This document shows, piece after piece, positions 50,001 through 61,420 of a stretch of 64,000 nucleotides of DNA (positions are counted from its first letter, which is position 1; the number at the start of each line of letters is the position of its first letter). The position numbers and the translations under genes are program-made. Origin of the DNA: Aulostomus chinensis (lineage: Eukaryota; Chordata; Actinopteri; Syngnathiformes; Aulostomidae); assembly GCA_037954235.1 (NCBI GenBank), contig JBBMOA010000013.1:13206001-13270000 (forward strand), given 5' to 3'. The notes beneath the pieces are model-generated. The model saw nothing but the letters and a program-made list of their open reading frames with translations, had not been told where the DNA came from and searched no databases.

Positions 50001-53000
50001 ACAAAAAAGCAGATTTTTAATCTGTTTTATGGCTTGCTGGAAAGTTGATCCATGATTAAACATCAAATTTTAGAAGAAAACAGAAATCATTGATGTTATT
50101 GAAGGCTTACCGGGTTGTTGAAATATATAGTGGCTACTGTAATTGGATTTAAAGCACGGGTCTTAAGCCTTTCAGCAAAGCTATCCCGGTGAAAGCACCT
50201 CAGTGGGCCGATGACGGACGCATTAGTCGCCCCTCCACGCCATCTGACGTCATCATCACAGAGGCCCACCACACCCTGCGTGTCACACACCCTCCTTTGT
50301 GGGGTGGGGGTGGGGTGGGGTTTATTCTTTGTGTGAGACAGATGGCAAACTGACCTCAGCACAGCTCTGTTATCTGAAGTGTATTTACTGCTTGAGCAGT
50401 TGTTTGTGTTTACTTTTAACCACACAAGAGGCCTTCATGAACGCCGAGTGAGCTTGAGGAAGAACGGAGAGATGCAGTTCTACAGATCATTCGCTATTTA
50501 GCTGTTTTGCTCAAAACAAAGAGAATTTATGACCTTTAAAGTTGGATTGGTTAAAAGATGATATGCAGACATCACAAGTAGACTTTTGTCACATCTGGAC
50601 GGTGCTCCTTAAACAAACGTGTAAGCTGCATCGATCGACTTTTGTCAACTTGGGTGCAGCAGAAGGAGCTGTAAATAGAACAATGATATATAATCACCTC
50701 ATAAAGTTGTTTTTTTTATTATAGCAGGCAGGCATTTTAAAACAACAACATTTACTTTGAGTTGCTACCTGGTGAAAGTCATTCCAGTTTGTTTGCGTTG
50801 TTTAACATTTTGTTTTAGACAGAGATATTGTGCCAGTGGTTTAAGGTGGGTGTTAAAGCCACAGTCTAGTCTTTTTTCGGCGTTGTTTGGTCTCAGCCAG
50901 TTTACTAACTTCATGTGATTGCAGTTAGTTGCTGAGTAGGTAGTATTTAGTTGGTTTACCAGTTTTTCCCTTGACTGTGACACATTTATATGCCATTTTA
51001 AACATGTTTGTTTACTCACGGCCTCCGATAGTAGTTACAAAGTTTCTTCACATTAGGGTTTTGCATAAGCTATAATTTGTGAGTGGCCCTGACCATGCAA
51101 GTGAACTCATATATATGAAATATATATATGATCTTTAGATAAGTCACAGTTTGCAGGATTAAGTGGATATGTAACTTTCCGTAAGTGATAAAGTTGTATG
51201 ATTTGAGTAATAATAATGAATATAACTTCCAGGCCTGAAAAACATTGTGTTTCTGCAGCTGAGATGGTTGTTTTCCAACTTGAATATGTAGTGTGGTGTA
51301 TTTAGGGTAAATACATTGGTTATACCCATCAAACAACAAACAAAACAAAACTAGAATATAAATCTTTTATTCACTGACACTGACAAACACTGAGTAAAAT
51401 AAATTTCTGCAGAATGTGGTGTTTTCAGCTATACAAACCAATGCAAAGTAAGTTTGAAGTGAAGCTCTGTCAGCACACAGTGGAATAGGATACAGTATTC
51501 ATGGTAGATAACTGAACAGATTATTGACCACAGGGTGGTGCTCAGAAAGCTCTCAGCCCTGTCATGGCTAGACCACTTCCTCTGGCTTCTCCTGGGCCTT
51601 ATGTGTGTTATTTTTCTTCATACATTTTAAAAAAAAAAAAAAAAAATCCTGCTACTGAATGCTTCTGGACTCTGTGCTTTAATGTTAAAGTCAGGTTTCC
51701 TCATCCTGCTACGCCCAGTGCCTGCCTTGGCTTGGCCTGCTTTCCCCCTTCATGTTATGTAACTAAGTGAATCTGGCTGCATGTTAATGTGCCCTGTACA
51801 GTACAGAGCAACTTTTGTCAAATGAAACAGTTTTTCATTGTAGCGGGACACGTGTGGACACATGAACGGACAGACACAGTTGTTGCACAGCTCTCTCTAT
51901 AGGCATGTTTGTTGCTGTGTGACCACTGGGTTAGAAAGGGGGTGTGGACCTCTGGTGCATGGATGCAGCAAAGCCAGGCGACCTCAAGTGGCTACTTTAA
52001 GAAAGTGCATCGTAATTGATCTCCAGATGATTTAGGCTTTAAATTGGCAGAAAGGGACTCTGAGATTAAGCTGAGTGGGACAAACATCAAAGGACACATC
52101 GATTCTGATAGAGGATTTTTATGTGTTGGTTGTTATTAGCCCGTGGAGTTTAATTTTAAAAAGTTAAATGTGATAGAAGTCATAGAAATATGAACTGAAG
52201 CTGAACTACAAAACTTAGCAGTGGGATATTGTAGACATATGTGATGATATAAATAACAGAATGTGTGGTTGCATTGAAAATGATCATTTTAAAGCAGCAA
52301 TACTGTGTAATTTCTAAGGTTAAAAGTCTGGATGTCCCTCACATTTCTCTGCTCTGATCTCACCTTCTCCCTCCAGCTCTACCTCCAGACAGGAGGGGGG
52401 CATCGCGTCATCTGCAGCCCAGGGAAAGAGCGGGACCCATAAAATCTGCCTGGTGTGCTCTGACGAGGCTTCAGGGTGCCACTATGGCGTTCTCACCTGC
52501 GGCAGTTGCAAGGTCTTCTTTAAGAGAGCTGTGGAAGGTACAAATCCATGAGACACGATTGCATTCTCAACTGTAATTGACACAACAGTCACATTTGTAA
52601 CCATCCGCATAAATCACACTTTACTCTGTACCTTTGTTTCCAGTACAGAAACAACATAAGATGCCTCTTTTTATTATTCAGAGGTTTTACTTTGTTGAGG
52701 AGTCTGCCAATACTCCCAAACATATCATACGTTCAGGTGCAGCATTTATAAAATTAACTGGGTTGTTCATAAAGTGCCTATGTGTGAATTGCTGCTAAAA
52801 AAACACCCTGTAACAACATAATGTGGAAGATGACTCTGACTGGAGGCTGTGGACATTAGATTGTCTCAGAGCCGTTACACCCCCAATAATTTGTGTCACC
52901 TGTGTTTGCTGAACCCATTTTTCAGACATAATTGTACAGTGAAGGATTGTGGTACAGATAATTAGTTTTTTCCCCCTGGAGTGTTTGTCAGAGCAGTGAA

Positions 53001-56000
53001 GGTAAATATCAGATTAATCTTCCTCTTCTGTGTGTCTCAGGGCAGCATAATTACCTGTGTGCCGGGAGGAACGACTGCATAATAGACAAGATCAGGAGGA
53101 AGAATTGCCCAGCCTGCCGCTTCCGCAAGTGTCTGATGGCAGGCATGAACCTGGAAGGTACATTTCGACCACACAGATTATACACACAGGCCGCTGCAGG
53201 GGTAAATGGCTCTCGTCTCTGATAGTTCTGACATTTAAGTCATTGTTCCTGTCTCCCGTCATCTGCAGCACGTAAAACCAAGAAGCTGAATCGCTTAAAA
53301 GGCGTCCAGCAGAGCAACCCACCCGAGGTGATCCCGTCGCCGCCAGTTGAGGCCCGCTCCCTCGTGCCCAAGTGCATGCCTCAACTCATCCCCACCATGC
53401 TGTCCCTTCTGAAAGCCATCGAGCCAGACACCATATACGCTGGCTATGACAGCACCCTGCCGGATACCTCCACCCGCCTCATGACCACCCTCAACAGGCT
53501 GGGAGGCCGACAGGTCATCTCTGCTGTCAAGTGGGCCAAGGCTCTGCCAGGCAAGTCAATGTTACCTTGGGCTAACAGATTTTGGACCAGTTTGCTCAAA
53601 ACAAGAAGGAAAACCATGAATTTCAACCCATTCACATTTTTCAGATGTATTTTTTCTCATTTGAATTCCACCTGTATATTTGAAAACTTCAATATTTTAG
53701 TTCTTCAACCTGTTTTCCTGTGCCAAGTTTTATATTCTGTACTCGCCATGCTTAAGTTCAAACAATGATAACTTCACACACAGTCACGCAACAGCCCGCG
53801 TGCAGCAGAGCTGGTCGTTTTCCCGTCGTGCCAGTCTGGCAGACGAGTTGAAACTGGTTTGATTTTATGCAGCAGCCAGTAGATAAACTGCCCAGCCCTT
53901 TGTCTGTGACCTCACTTGCTGTCATATTTAATGTTTACATGAACAAAACAAACAGGACTGACATTTTTTGTGTTTGACTCACCTGATTCTAAATAGACTG
54001 TAAGTGAATATTCTAGTTTTTATTGTGCCACGCATCTCGGCCGTTTCAGTGATTCCATTATTTCCATGTTCAGGTTTTAGGAACCTCCACCTGGACGACC
54101 AGATGACCCTGCTGCAGTGCTCCTGGCTCTTCCTCATGTCCTTCGGTCTGGGCTGGAGGTCTTACCAACAGTGCAATGGCAACATGCTCTGTTTTGCACC
54201 AGACCTCGTCATCAATGAGTGAGTACTGATGAGTATTTCATTCATCGAGTGTATCTTCTTCGATTTGATATCTAAAGTAGGGGTTGACTAATCCAGTCAT
54301 AATGATCATCTATCAATTAGTATCAAGAGATGAAGGAATCTCGATTTGTATGATTGTCTGTCTTCTGCTTTTCGCCACAACCATTTATCTGATCATCTTC
54401 AAGCTTGCCAGCTGCATTGCTGGAGATCCAAGTATCTTTATGACAAGTTTTTAAGTTGTTTGAACAAACATATTTATATCTTATATTTCCTCTTTTACTT
54501 CAAGGATCATGTATGAGTCAGAAAACTGCGTAGTACGGGGGTTTCCCTGCTCGTCTCACCTTAGGTGAGACAAATTTGTCAAAAATTCAGTTTCCATTAC
54601 GACTTAAATGTTCCAGTTTTATTTTTTTCCCTCATTGAGCCATCTTGGTATGAATTTTAAATCCCTCTGGACAGCTCCACACGCGAAATCCTTTTCCACT
54701 TCGGTAGATGACACTGAAGAACAGCTCTCAGTATCGCTGTGGAACGTTCAACTTCACAACAAAATTCCAGTCTTGATAACGTCATCCTTCACTCCAGTGG
54801 TCTTTTTAAGTCCTGCAACATTCTCAGTCAGATAGAAAAACTCTAAACTCCTTGAAAGGATGAAGAACATCTACTTGTGAACAGCAGGTGCAGATACAAG
54901 TGAACTGAGGCTGGTCTGCACAAGATACACTCATATTTATACTATACCCTTTTCTCCTTGGGTGGCTAATCAGGAGAGGCTCTGTACCCCAAATCTTAAC
55001 TGGTCCCACAGTCATTTCTTAAAATGTAGTTAATAATAATTAAAAAAAGAAACTAAATCCAGGTTTGTGTTGGTCACAGGCCTCCTCCTCCCCTCGCACG
55101 CTGGGCTGGGCTGACTTCTGTCATCATTCTTGAGTCTAGCTATTTAGTGGCCCACAAAATTAAAGGCTCACAGTCTCATACGTCTACATCCTCTATCTGT
55201 GCATCACATGGATTATAGGTTTATTCTCATGTACGAGTTTGAATTTACACACACTTTACTTGGTTCCTCTCAGGCTTCACCCCATGACGTCTTAAGACAT
55301 ACGATTAGAGTTTTACCACCGCAGTCTTAAGAACATGCATCCGACCGATCGAATGAATGTTTCACGTCTTTGTTGAGAGTGAAATGGTTCGGCTGAGTGC
55401 TTCTAGAGAGAGGCCTGTTCCCTGAGTGTATGTATTAGTATGTATTTTGTGTGTCTGTGCGGAGTGAGTTTATATCTCCCAGAAATCAAGGCGTGTGTGT
55501 CAGCTGCCATCAGTGTTCGATCCGTCAAATGTACATGACGACTGTGCAGTGAACAGTTTACGCTGTCACCATGCTGGTGGCTGTTACAGGCCAGTGGCTC
55601 TCTTTCCTTTTTTCACAATTGTCACTGGACTAAAATCATTTTTTTCTCAGCCGGGGCAAATTTCTCATCAGTGTCACCTACATAGGATGTTACGATAGCT
55701 TTTCTGTTGGTTTACCCTCACTCCCCCCGTCAGTGTTGCTCCATCACTGGAACTCTTCTACAACAACAAACCCATAGACAGAGTCTCATTATATGAAATT
55801 ATGTAGTTTTAATCTGCAGAGATGAGACCACATGCATCAAACTAGACCTGAGTTTATGCTTCTATAACTCTTGTGTCCGATTCAAGGGAGCGCATGAAGT
55901 TACCCTACATGGCCGACCAGTGCGAGCAGATGCTGAAGATTTCCAGCGAGTTCGTCCGCCTGCAGGTGTCCCACGACGAGTACCTGTGCATGAAGGTCCT

Positions 56001-57623
56001 GCTGCTGCTCAGCACAGGTCAGACTCTTGCTGGACCCTGCCAGTTGAATGTGGTGTTGCAGTAAAATCTTGACATCATGGCTGAAATCCTGGACATTAAT
56101 GTGAATGAAGTCACTCCACAGGCCTCACTGCACTGAACATCAAAGAACTTCACATGCAGGAGATCAAAGACTAACTGGTTTCCACCAGGAAAAAAGGGGA
56201 AAAATATATTTGGGACAATAATCCCAGATTCCCTTTCTTCTAGCCCATCCCATATGTGCCTCAAGACATTATGGGGAGTGAGTCATGATGCGTTTTTCAG
56301 TTTTTCCTCTTTTCACGTTTCTTTTTCATGTCGGTTGCGCAGCGCGGATGCCTTCTATCATATAAGTTGTAGAAAATGTCCCTCCCTCTCCTCTCCAGAT
56401 AAAAGCAGGACATAAAATATCAGTAACATACGGGCGCAACAGCCTTTCGTGGGTAGTGCTCGGTCCTTAACTCTGTCCCAGACCTTGACATTTCATTTCT
56501 CCCCTCTCCTGCAGTTCCAAAGGACGGCCTGAAGAGTCAGGCTGTGTTTGACGAGATTCGGATGTCGTACATCAAGGAGCTGGGGAAGGCCATCGTGAAG
56601 CGTGAGGAGAACTCCAGCCAGAACTGGCAACGTTTCTACCAGCTCACCAAGCTGCTAGATTCCATGCATGAGGTAGAGACCCAGGCCTCAGTGTGGAATG
56701 TATCCTCTGACTTCAGAACAGCACAGTAGCAGCAATCGCAGTGTCAGCCGGGGAAGTACACGATCCAATGGTTAAAACCCCAGCTGCCACCACTTGAAAC
56801 AGTTGTACCGAGCAGACGGCAATAATCTGACACTGACCGCATGTCTGCGGTTCCGCTCTAACACTGCATCTTGTGATAATGGACGTTGAAATGAAGAATC
56901 AGAAAGAATCAGATGTGTTCACATACATCAGCATATGCTCACCTTGATGTTTCCACGCAACCACAGTGGTGCCGCCACACCTTCCTCTTCCGTCTGCCAC
57001 GACTCAATGCTGCTCGCTTGTAGAGACGAGGAACTGCAGCCACAACTACGTTTACAACGATTTGCTGCAGTTTTGTAGCTAAAAAAACTGAAGCTAAACT
57101 GCTGCGCGCCCCAAAGATTTTTAGCTTGTGCATAAATCTGCGTTGCTTTGGAGGAAAGAGAGGAAAATGCAGCGTTTCTAAATGTTTAAGTGGTGCTAGC
57201 TCTTACTTTTAATGTTGGAGGCTGAATTCCTGGAGCAGGTGGACAACCCCTGATCTCTAACCTCTGTCCTGAACAAATCATTCACTAAGAAGTAAATGTG
57301 ATGCCGTGTGAGGTGGAAGTCTGCTGTCACATGTCAGCCAGCCACCATGTACATCATTATTTGTATCTTAATTAGAACTTCCATTCTACATTGAAGCTGA
57401 ACCACTTTTGTTGTAACTTCCCTTTGTGGTGATGCTCAGCTAACGTGTTCTCCTGGTTTTTGGTCTGCAGATGGTTGGTGGACTTCTCAGCTTCTGCTTC
57501 TACACCTTTGTGAATAAATCCCTGAGTGTGGAGTTCCCAGAGATGCTGGCAGAGATCATCAGCAACCAGTTACCAAAATTCAAGGCCGGAAGCGTCAAAG
57601 CTCTCCTTTTCCACCAGAGATGA
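39872..57623 (+). CDS. nr3c1: nr3c1, glucocorticoid receptor (teleost GR2 type), eight coding exons
   Basis: Exons 39872-41085, 52377-52537, 53041-53157, 53269-53550, 54074-54218, 55887-56017, 56515-56672 and 57471-57623. All phases agree and the product is 786 residues (human GR-alpha 777). It is a cortisol-activated nuclear transcription factor with an N-terminal AF1 region (1 to about 420), a two-zinc-finger DNA-binding domain (429-494), a hinge, and a ligand-binding domain ending in helix 12 and LLFHQR. The P-box CGSCKV is the 3-keto-steroid receptor type. Glucocorticoid rather than mineralocorticoid receptor is supported by the N-terminal blocks GVSTSGGQ and PGAIKQEK, which match GR. The nine-residue insertion between the zinc fingers of teleost GR1 is absent, so this is the GR2 form. 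Intron 5 uses a GC donor. Confidence 0.97.
41086..52376 (+). other. nr3c1: nr3c1 intron 2 (11.3 kb)
   Basis: A long GT-AG intron between the N-terminal and zinc-finger exons. No other gene is recognised. It contains short simple repeats (CA at 43475-43498, TCC-type at 49010-49045) and T- or A-rich tracts. A 145-codon minus-strand open frame at 42527-42964 shows no known domain. Confidence 0.85.
52377..52537 (+). CDS. nr3c1: nr3c1 exon 3: first zinc finger
   Basis: The acceptor ctccag completes codon 405. Zinc ligands are C429, C432, C446 and C449, and the P-box GSCKV contacts the response element. The exon ends one base into the glycine codon of AVEG, exactly the junction used by human GR, and the donor is GAAG|GTACAA. 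Confidence 0.97.
53041..53157 (+). CDS. nr3c1: nr3c1 exon 4: second zinc finger
   Basis: Zinc ligands are C465, C471, C481 and C484; the D-loop AGRNDCI is the dimer interface. QHNYLC directly follows the first-finger exon without the extra nine residues of GR1. The only notable change against human is CRFRKCLM for CRYRKCLQ. Confidence 0.97.
53269..53550 (+). CDS. nr3c1: nr3c1 exon 5: hinge and start of the ligand-binding domain
   Basis: Encodes ARKTKKLNRLKG (nuclear localisation region), a variable hinge, then LIPTMLSLLKAIEPDTIYAG and GGRQVISAVKWAKALPG. The exon ends at CTGCCAG and the next intron begins GCAAGT rather than GT. The frame and the homologous junction (ALPG|FRNLHL) leave no alternative donor. 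Confidence 0.95.
54074..54218 (+). CDS. nr3c1: nr3c1 exon 6: ligand-binding domain
   Basis: Encodes FRNLHLDDQMTLLQ, SWLFLMSFGLGWRSY and LCFAPDLVINE. The LDDQMTLLQ stretch lines the AF2 groove, and the arginine of GWRSY is the conserved steroid A-ring contact. The acceptor is tgttcag and the donor GA|GTGAGT, phase 2. Confidence 0.97.
55887..56017 (+). CDS. nr3c1: nr3c1 exon 7: ligand-binding domain
   Basis: Encodes ERMKLPYMADQCEQML, RLQVSHDEYLCMKVLLLLST. The acceptor is gattcaag|GGAGCG and the donor CACAG|GTCAGA, phase 1, giving the T|VPKDGL junction shared with mammalian GR. Confidence 0.97.
56515..56672 (+). CDS. nr3c1: nr3c1 exon 8: ligand-binding domain
   Basis: Encodes VPKDGLKSQ, FDEIRMSYIKELGKAIVKRE and NWQRFYQLTKLLDSMHE. 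The donor is GAG|GTAGAG, a weak match to consensus, phase 0. Reading through it adds 18 codons before a stop (Part 2). Confidence 0.97.
57471..57623 (+). CDS. nr3c1: nr3c1 exon 9: C-terminus with helix 12 / AF2
   Basis: Fifty codons plus TGA. LSFCFYTFVNKSLSVEFPEMLAEII contains the AF2 helix-12 sequence (EFPEMLAEII), and the protein ends SVKALLFHQR, the usual GR C-terminus with Arg for the last Lys. Confidence 0.97.
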   Translation: MVGGLLSFCFYTFVNKSLSVEFPEMLAEIISNQLPKFKAGSVKALLFHQR

Positions 57624-60600
57624 ATTTACCCCCTGTAATAGACGCAATGCCTTAACATCCACCACACCCCTCACGAAGAGCGACGATGAAAGGTCTGAAG
57701 GATTGTAAGACGGAACGCTGTTTCTTCGAAGGAGTATGCAACTTTTTGACTGGAGACGTTTGTGTAGAGCGCGAGCACAGAAGTTTAGTTGAGCAGCCTA
57801 AGATGTTAGCGTATAACAAAAGTAGGAATTGTTTGTAGGATAAAAGATAATCATGGAGAGAAATAGACTTAACATCCATGTCGTCTCAGGTTTCTTACCT
57901 TCAAATACAGAACAATATCTAAGATAGATAAAAACAAATATCTATGTACAGGTTCTGATAGTATTTTCTACATTTTCAAAATCTAACCGTTTATACGATT
58001 TTCCAGGTCGGCGTTACCTGGGAAGGTAACTAAGCTTAATTAATAACATGCTCTTAAATAGGCTTTTAGACTGTATGTTCCTCTTTTAGTTTTTATAAGA
58101 GGTTATAACAAAATAATTATCCACTCAATAGGGGGAAAGATTTTTCCCATTTGTTTTTCCAGTCATTTGAAAAAAAAAAAAAAAAAAAGCAGATTTCATT
58201 GCTTTGATACTTTGGACACAAGGAACAATTCGAGTGGATTGTTCACCATTTAAAGGATGATTTCTCCCACAAGCTGACCTCTTCCAGGTTTACACACATT
58301 TATTACAAAAGGGAAAAAAAAGAAATGAACGTGCCTTTTTTGCGTCAAATATCATTAGCCATCTCTTCCTAGATGTCCGAGGCATGCTTCTCGTTAACCC
58401 TCATCATATGTTGATTGTACTTTTATATTACATGCAGTTTTCCTTTTTCTTTTTTAATTTTTTTTTTTTTTTTTAATAGCTGTGTTTATCTCTCTAAGTG
58501 GCAGTTTGGTCATCACTTGTGTGTAGAAATGATCCTTTTGCCGTTGAATATTCAAAGCCTGCTTCCATCTCCTGCACACTTAATACCCGAAGTGCGATTC
58601 AGGCACTTTGTACCCTGCTAAAGGCTTTAAAAGACTGTGAAGAAAAGACTGTTGTCCTTGAGCGGTCGCCGCGATATGACCTTAGATGGAAGTTAGAACC
58701 TTTTTTATATGATCTGTTGAATTTTAGCCCCTCCTCCTGCCTCTCTAGTCCAATAACAGAATGTGATGGATACCTGCGTCTACCAATCAGAGAAGAACAT
58801 ATTTTGTTGTGTTTGCATCATCATGTCATTTTTATTCATAAAAAAGGTGAGCATTAGTTTCTGTGGTTCGGTTTTATAACTGTAAAAAGAAAAAGAAGAA
58901 GAAGAAGTGAACAGCGGCCATTTTCCCCAAACATGCCATCGTGATGAGTGTATCCACACACACCCACGCACACACACACACAGTTTGAAGCACTTGCACG
59001 GATTGTTTGTTATTGAAACCCCACATGTTGTCGCTTTGCTTTCTTAATTTTGGGGAAACCAGTGGCAAATCACTGGTGCTGATGGACACCCCCCCCCCCC
59101 CCGGTAAAATGTTAAATTGTATTTTTACACGTGGGTATGAACCAATAAGATGTGACTGTTTGTTAACGAGCATTAGTAGGCAGATTTTTCTACATAGGGG
59201 GTAGGGCAAGTTGAATATTTTCTGCTGGTTCCAACTACATATATAACATTCTCATCCACTTTTCTGTATTTTCCCCCAGAATGTTGAACTGCTCCTTTAA
59301 CAGTTTGTCTTTACAGTACTTTGGGTCACGTGTCTGCAAATTGCGAACCCCTCTGCTCTCACAGCGTCCCGTAGACACTGAAACTTCCTGTCTGTAGTAC
59401 ATTTGCACACAGATGTTTGTTTGCGAAGCTCCCAGTCACAGTCGGTGTGTGGCACCACCTACTGGGGGAGGCAGGCAACCATTTCAGTGCCAAACTGCTG
59501 TTTCTGTTTGTTCTCAGTAAGTGTTCAAGTGTTCGTCTCTCACAGAGAAACACGTCCAAGCATTGAATTTTAAGCAGGAAAAAGTTGTGAATGATCCGAG
59601 CTTCAGTCCAACGGATTGAAGTCATTATTAATGACTGATGACTGAGCTTTATGTAAAACACCAGGCACTTGTTAGATGTGTGTTGTCATCTGAAAAATGT
59701 AGCTTTGTCCCCCCCTCTTTTGTGTGTGTGTGTACACGTGCGTGTGTGTACGCACGAAGTTGTAGTTTGTCATCAGTGTATTTCATAACGCTCATCTTAT
59801 TTGTGTTTTATGCACAAGATAATCCAGGTTTTGAAATGAATGTGAATCTGCAAGAAATTTTTTTTATTATTATTGTTATTTTCATTTTATTTTTTAAAAA
59901 AAGGTGAGGCTCAAATGAAAGGGATGGTCCAGACGTTGACTGGTGTCGATGTTGATTGCCAGAGTTCTGGCACGGAACAATCTGTGCTGGTCCTCGCATA
60001 ACATCCTGCAGGGTCTCTGGGGGGGAGGGGTCGCACTCCTCAACAACGTGGGTTGTTCTGAGCCTGAACTCCACCAAACGGCATCATCATCATCGGTAAG
60101 TAGCAAATAGGACGTCAAAAACATCTGAACTGTCCCTTTACATTAATCAGATAAATATGTCACCTGAGCGACAGCGTACTAAACTAGTTCTGCCCCCCAG
60201 TAGCACTTAAATGTTGATCCTTAACCCACTCAGGCTCAGGCTGTTGAAACGTCTGATTCCTTCTGGTCGTCCACGCTTTTTGTTTTCTGAGTCCAAGCGC
60301 CAAAAACACCCCAGTTTTTCATCTGCTTCTGTCTCTGTCTCAAGAAGAGGGAGAGAGAGAGTTCCCTAGACGAGAGTTTCAGGAATGTGCTGCCCTCATC
60401 TGTAATTCTCACGCGCCAGCATCAGATTTTGAAAAAAAGGATGCTTGTATTGTTTTTATTTTTCAGTGGAATTTTCTCCTTGTCCTCTTGAGTTTTTAAG
60501 AGTTGATCATGGGTTACTTTCACATTCAGTGTATCCAGGCCTCTGCTGCTGCTCTTCATTTTTCCGACAGGTTGAATCGCACACTTGCCTCTTCTTGCTC

Positions 60601-61420
60601 AAAAATGTATCATTGCTTTCTTGTACAGTTTTGAGAAGAACAACTAAATATGCAATAGAAACAACATCACATAACATGTATTGAGATGTGGTTACCCCAC
60701 CCCCCACCCCCACCACCACCACCGCTGCCACACACCCCCTCCCACCACACCCTCCTTAATATAAGCTATTTTCATACAGGAGATTCACATTTAACTTTAT
60801 CGCTGCAGGCCAGGTTTTCAGGAATAGATTTAGTCAGCAGTCCACACAGACCGCACAAAAACTAAAAAAGAGAAGCCTATTTCATGTTTGACTACAAGCT
60901 GACCAAAGCAAGTACGGACAGATTCAACATATAACCTGAGTAGATTCTACAAGACAAATGTACATTTGTTTCTTTCTCTTTTTTTTTTCTCTCGATGTTT
61001 TTAAAAAAAAAAGAAGAAAAATACTTTTTTTTTTTACTCTAACGCAATGGCTTTGGTCAAATTGTGTAATACTGTGAATAGGATAGGAGTCAGTCTTTCT
61101 CACACAAACTGTTTGTGAAAGTAATCAACCAGCTTGAATCTAAAAAGATTTGCACTACCCAAATATTGTTTGAAAATCTATTTTGTATAAAACATATGCA
61201 GACATTAACTTTTTGGGAATTATCAAGGGCAGATCGTGTCTCACTGGTATATGCTTTCTCTAAAAGCTTTGTTTTGCTTAAAAAAAATTCTGAATATGTA
61301 TATATAATCCATTGTAAAGAAAAACGTGGTGTATTTGTCTCCAAATAATAGTTTTTCTATACGCTATTATTTCTCCTGTAGTGTGACTCCTGTTGATCTT
61401 TTCCTGCGTTGATTAAAGGT
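57624..61420 (+). other. nr3c1: nr3c1 putative 3'UTR
   Basis: No coding sequence or AATAAA was noticed between the stop codon and 61412, where ATTAAA occurs; AATAAA follows at 61754-61759. A UTR of about 3.8 kb fits the long GR 3'UTRs known in vertebrates. It includes an A run near 58172-58188, a C run at 59089-59102 and a C/CCA-rich stretch at 60694-60728. The end point is provisional. Confidence 0.45.

Larger units (their letters stand above)
52538..57470 (+). other. nr3c1: nr3c1 introns 3 to 8
   Basis: Introns are 52538-53040, 53158-53268, 53551-54073 (GC-AG), 54219-55886, 56018-56514 and 56673-57470. No other feature is recognised in them beyond the read-through frames described in Part 2. 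Confidence 0.9.

Noticed and set aside
53328..53768. 146-codon single-exon reading
   Set aside because: It combines nr3c1 exon 5 with intron 5. The normal product splices at 53550; the read-through is treated only as a possible isoform.
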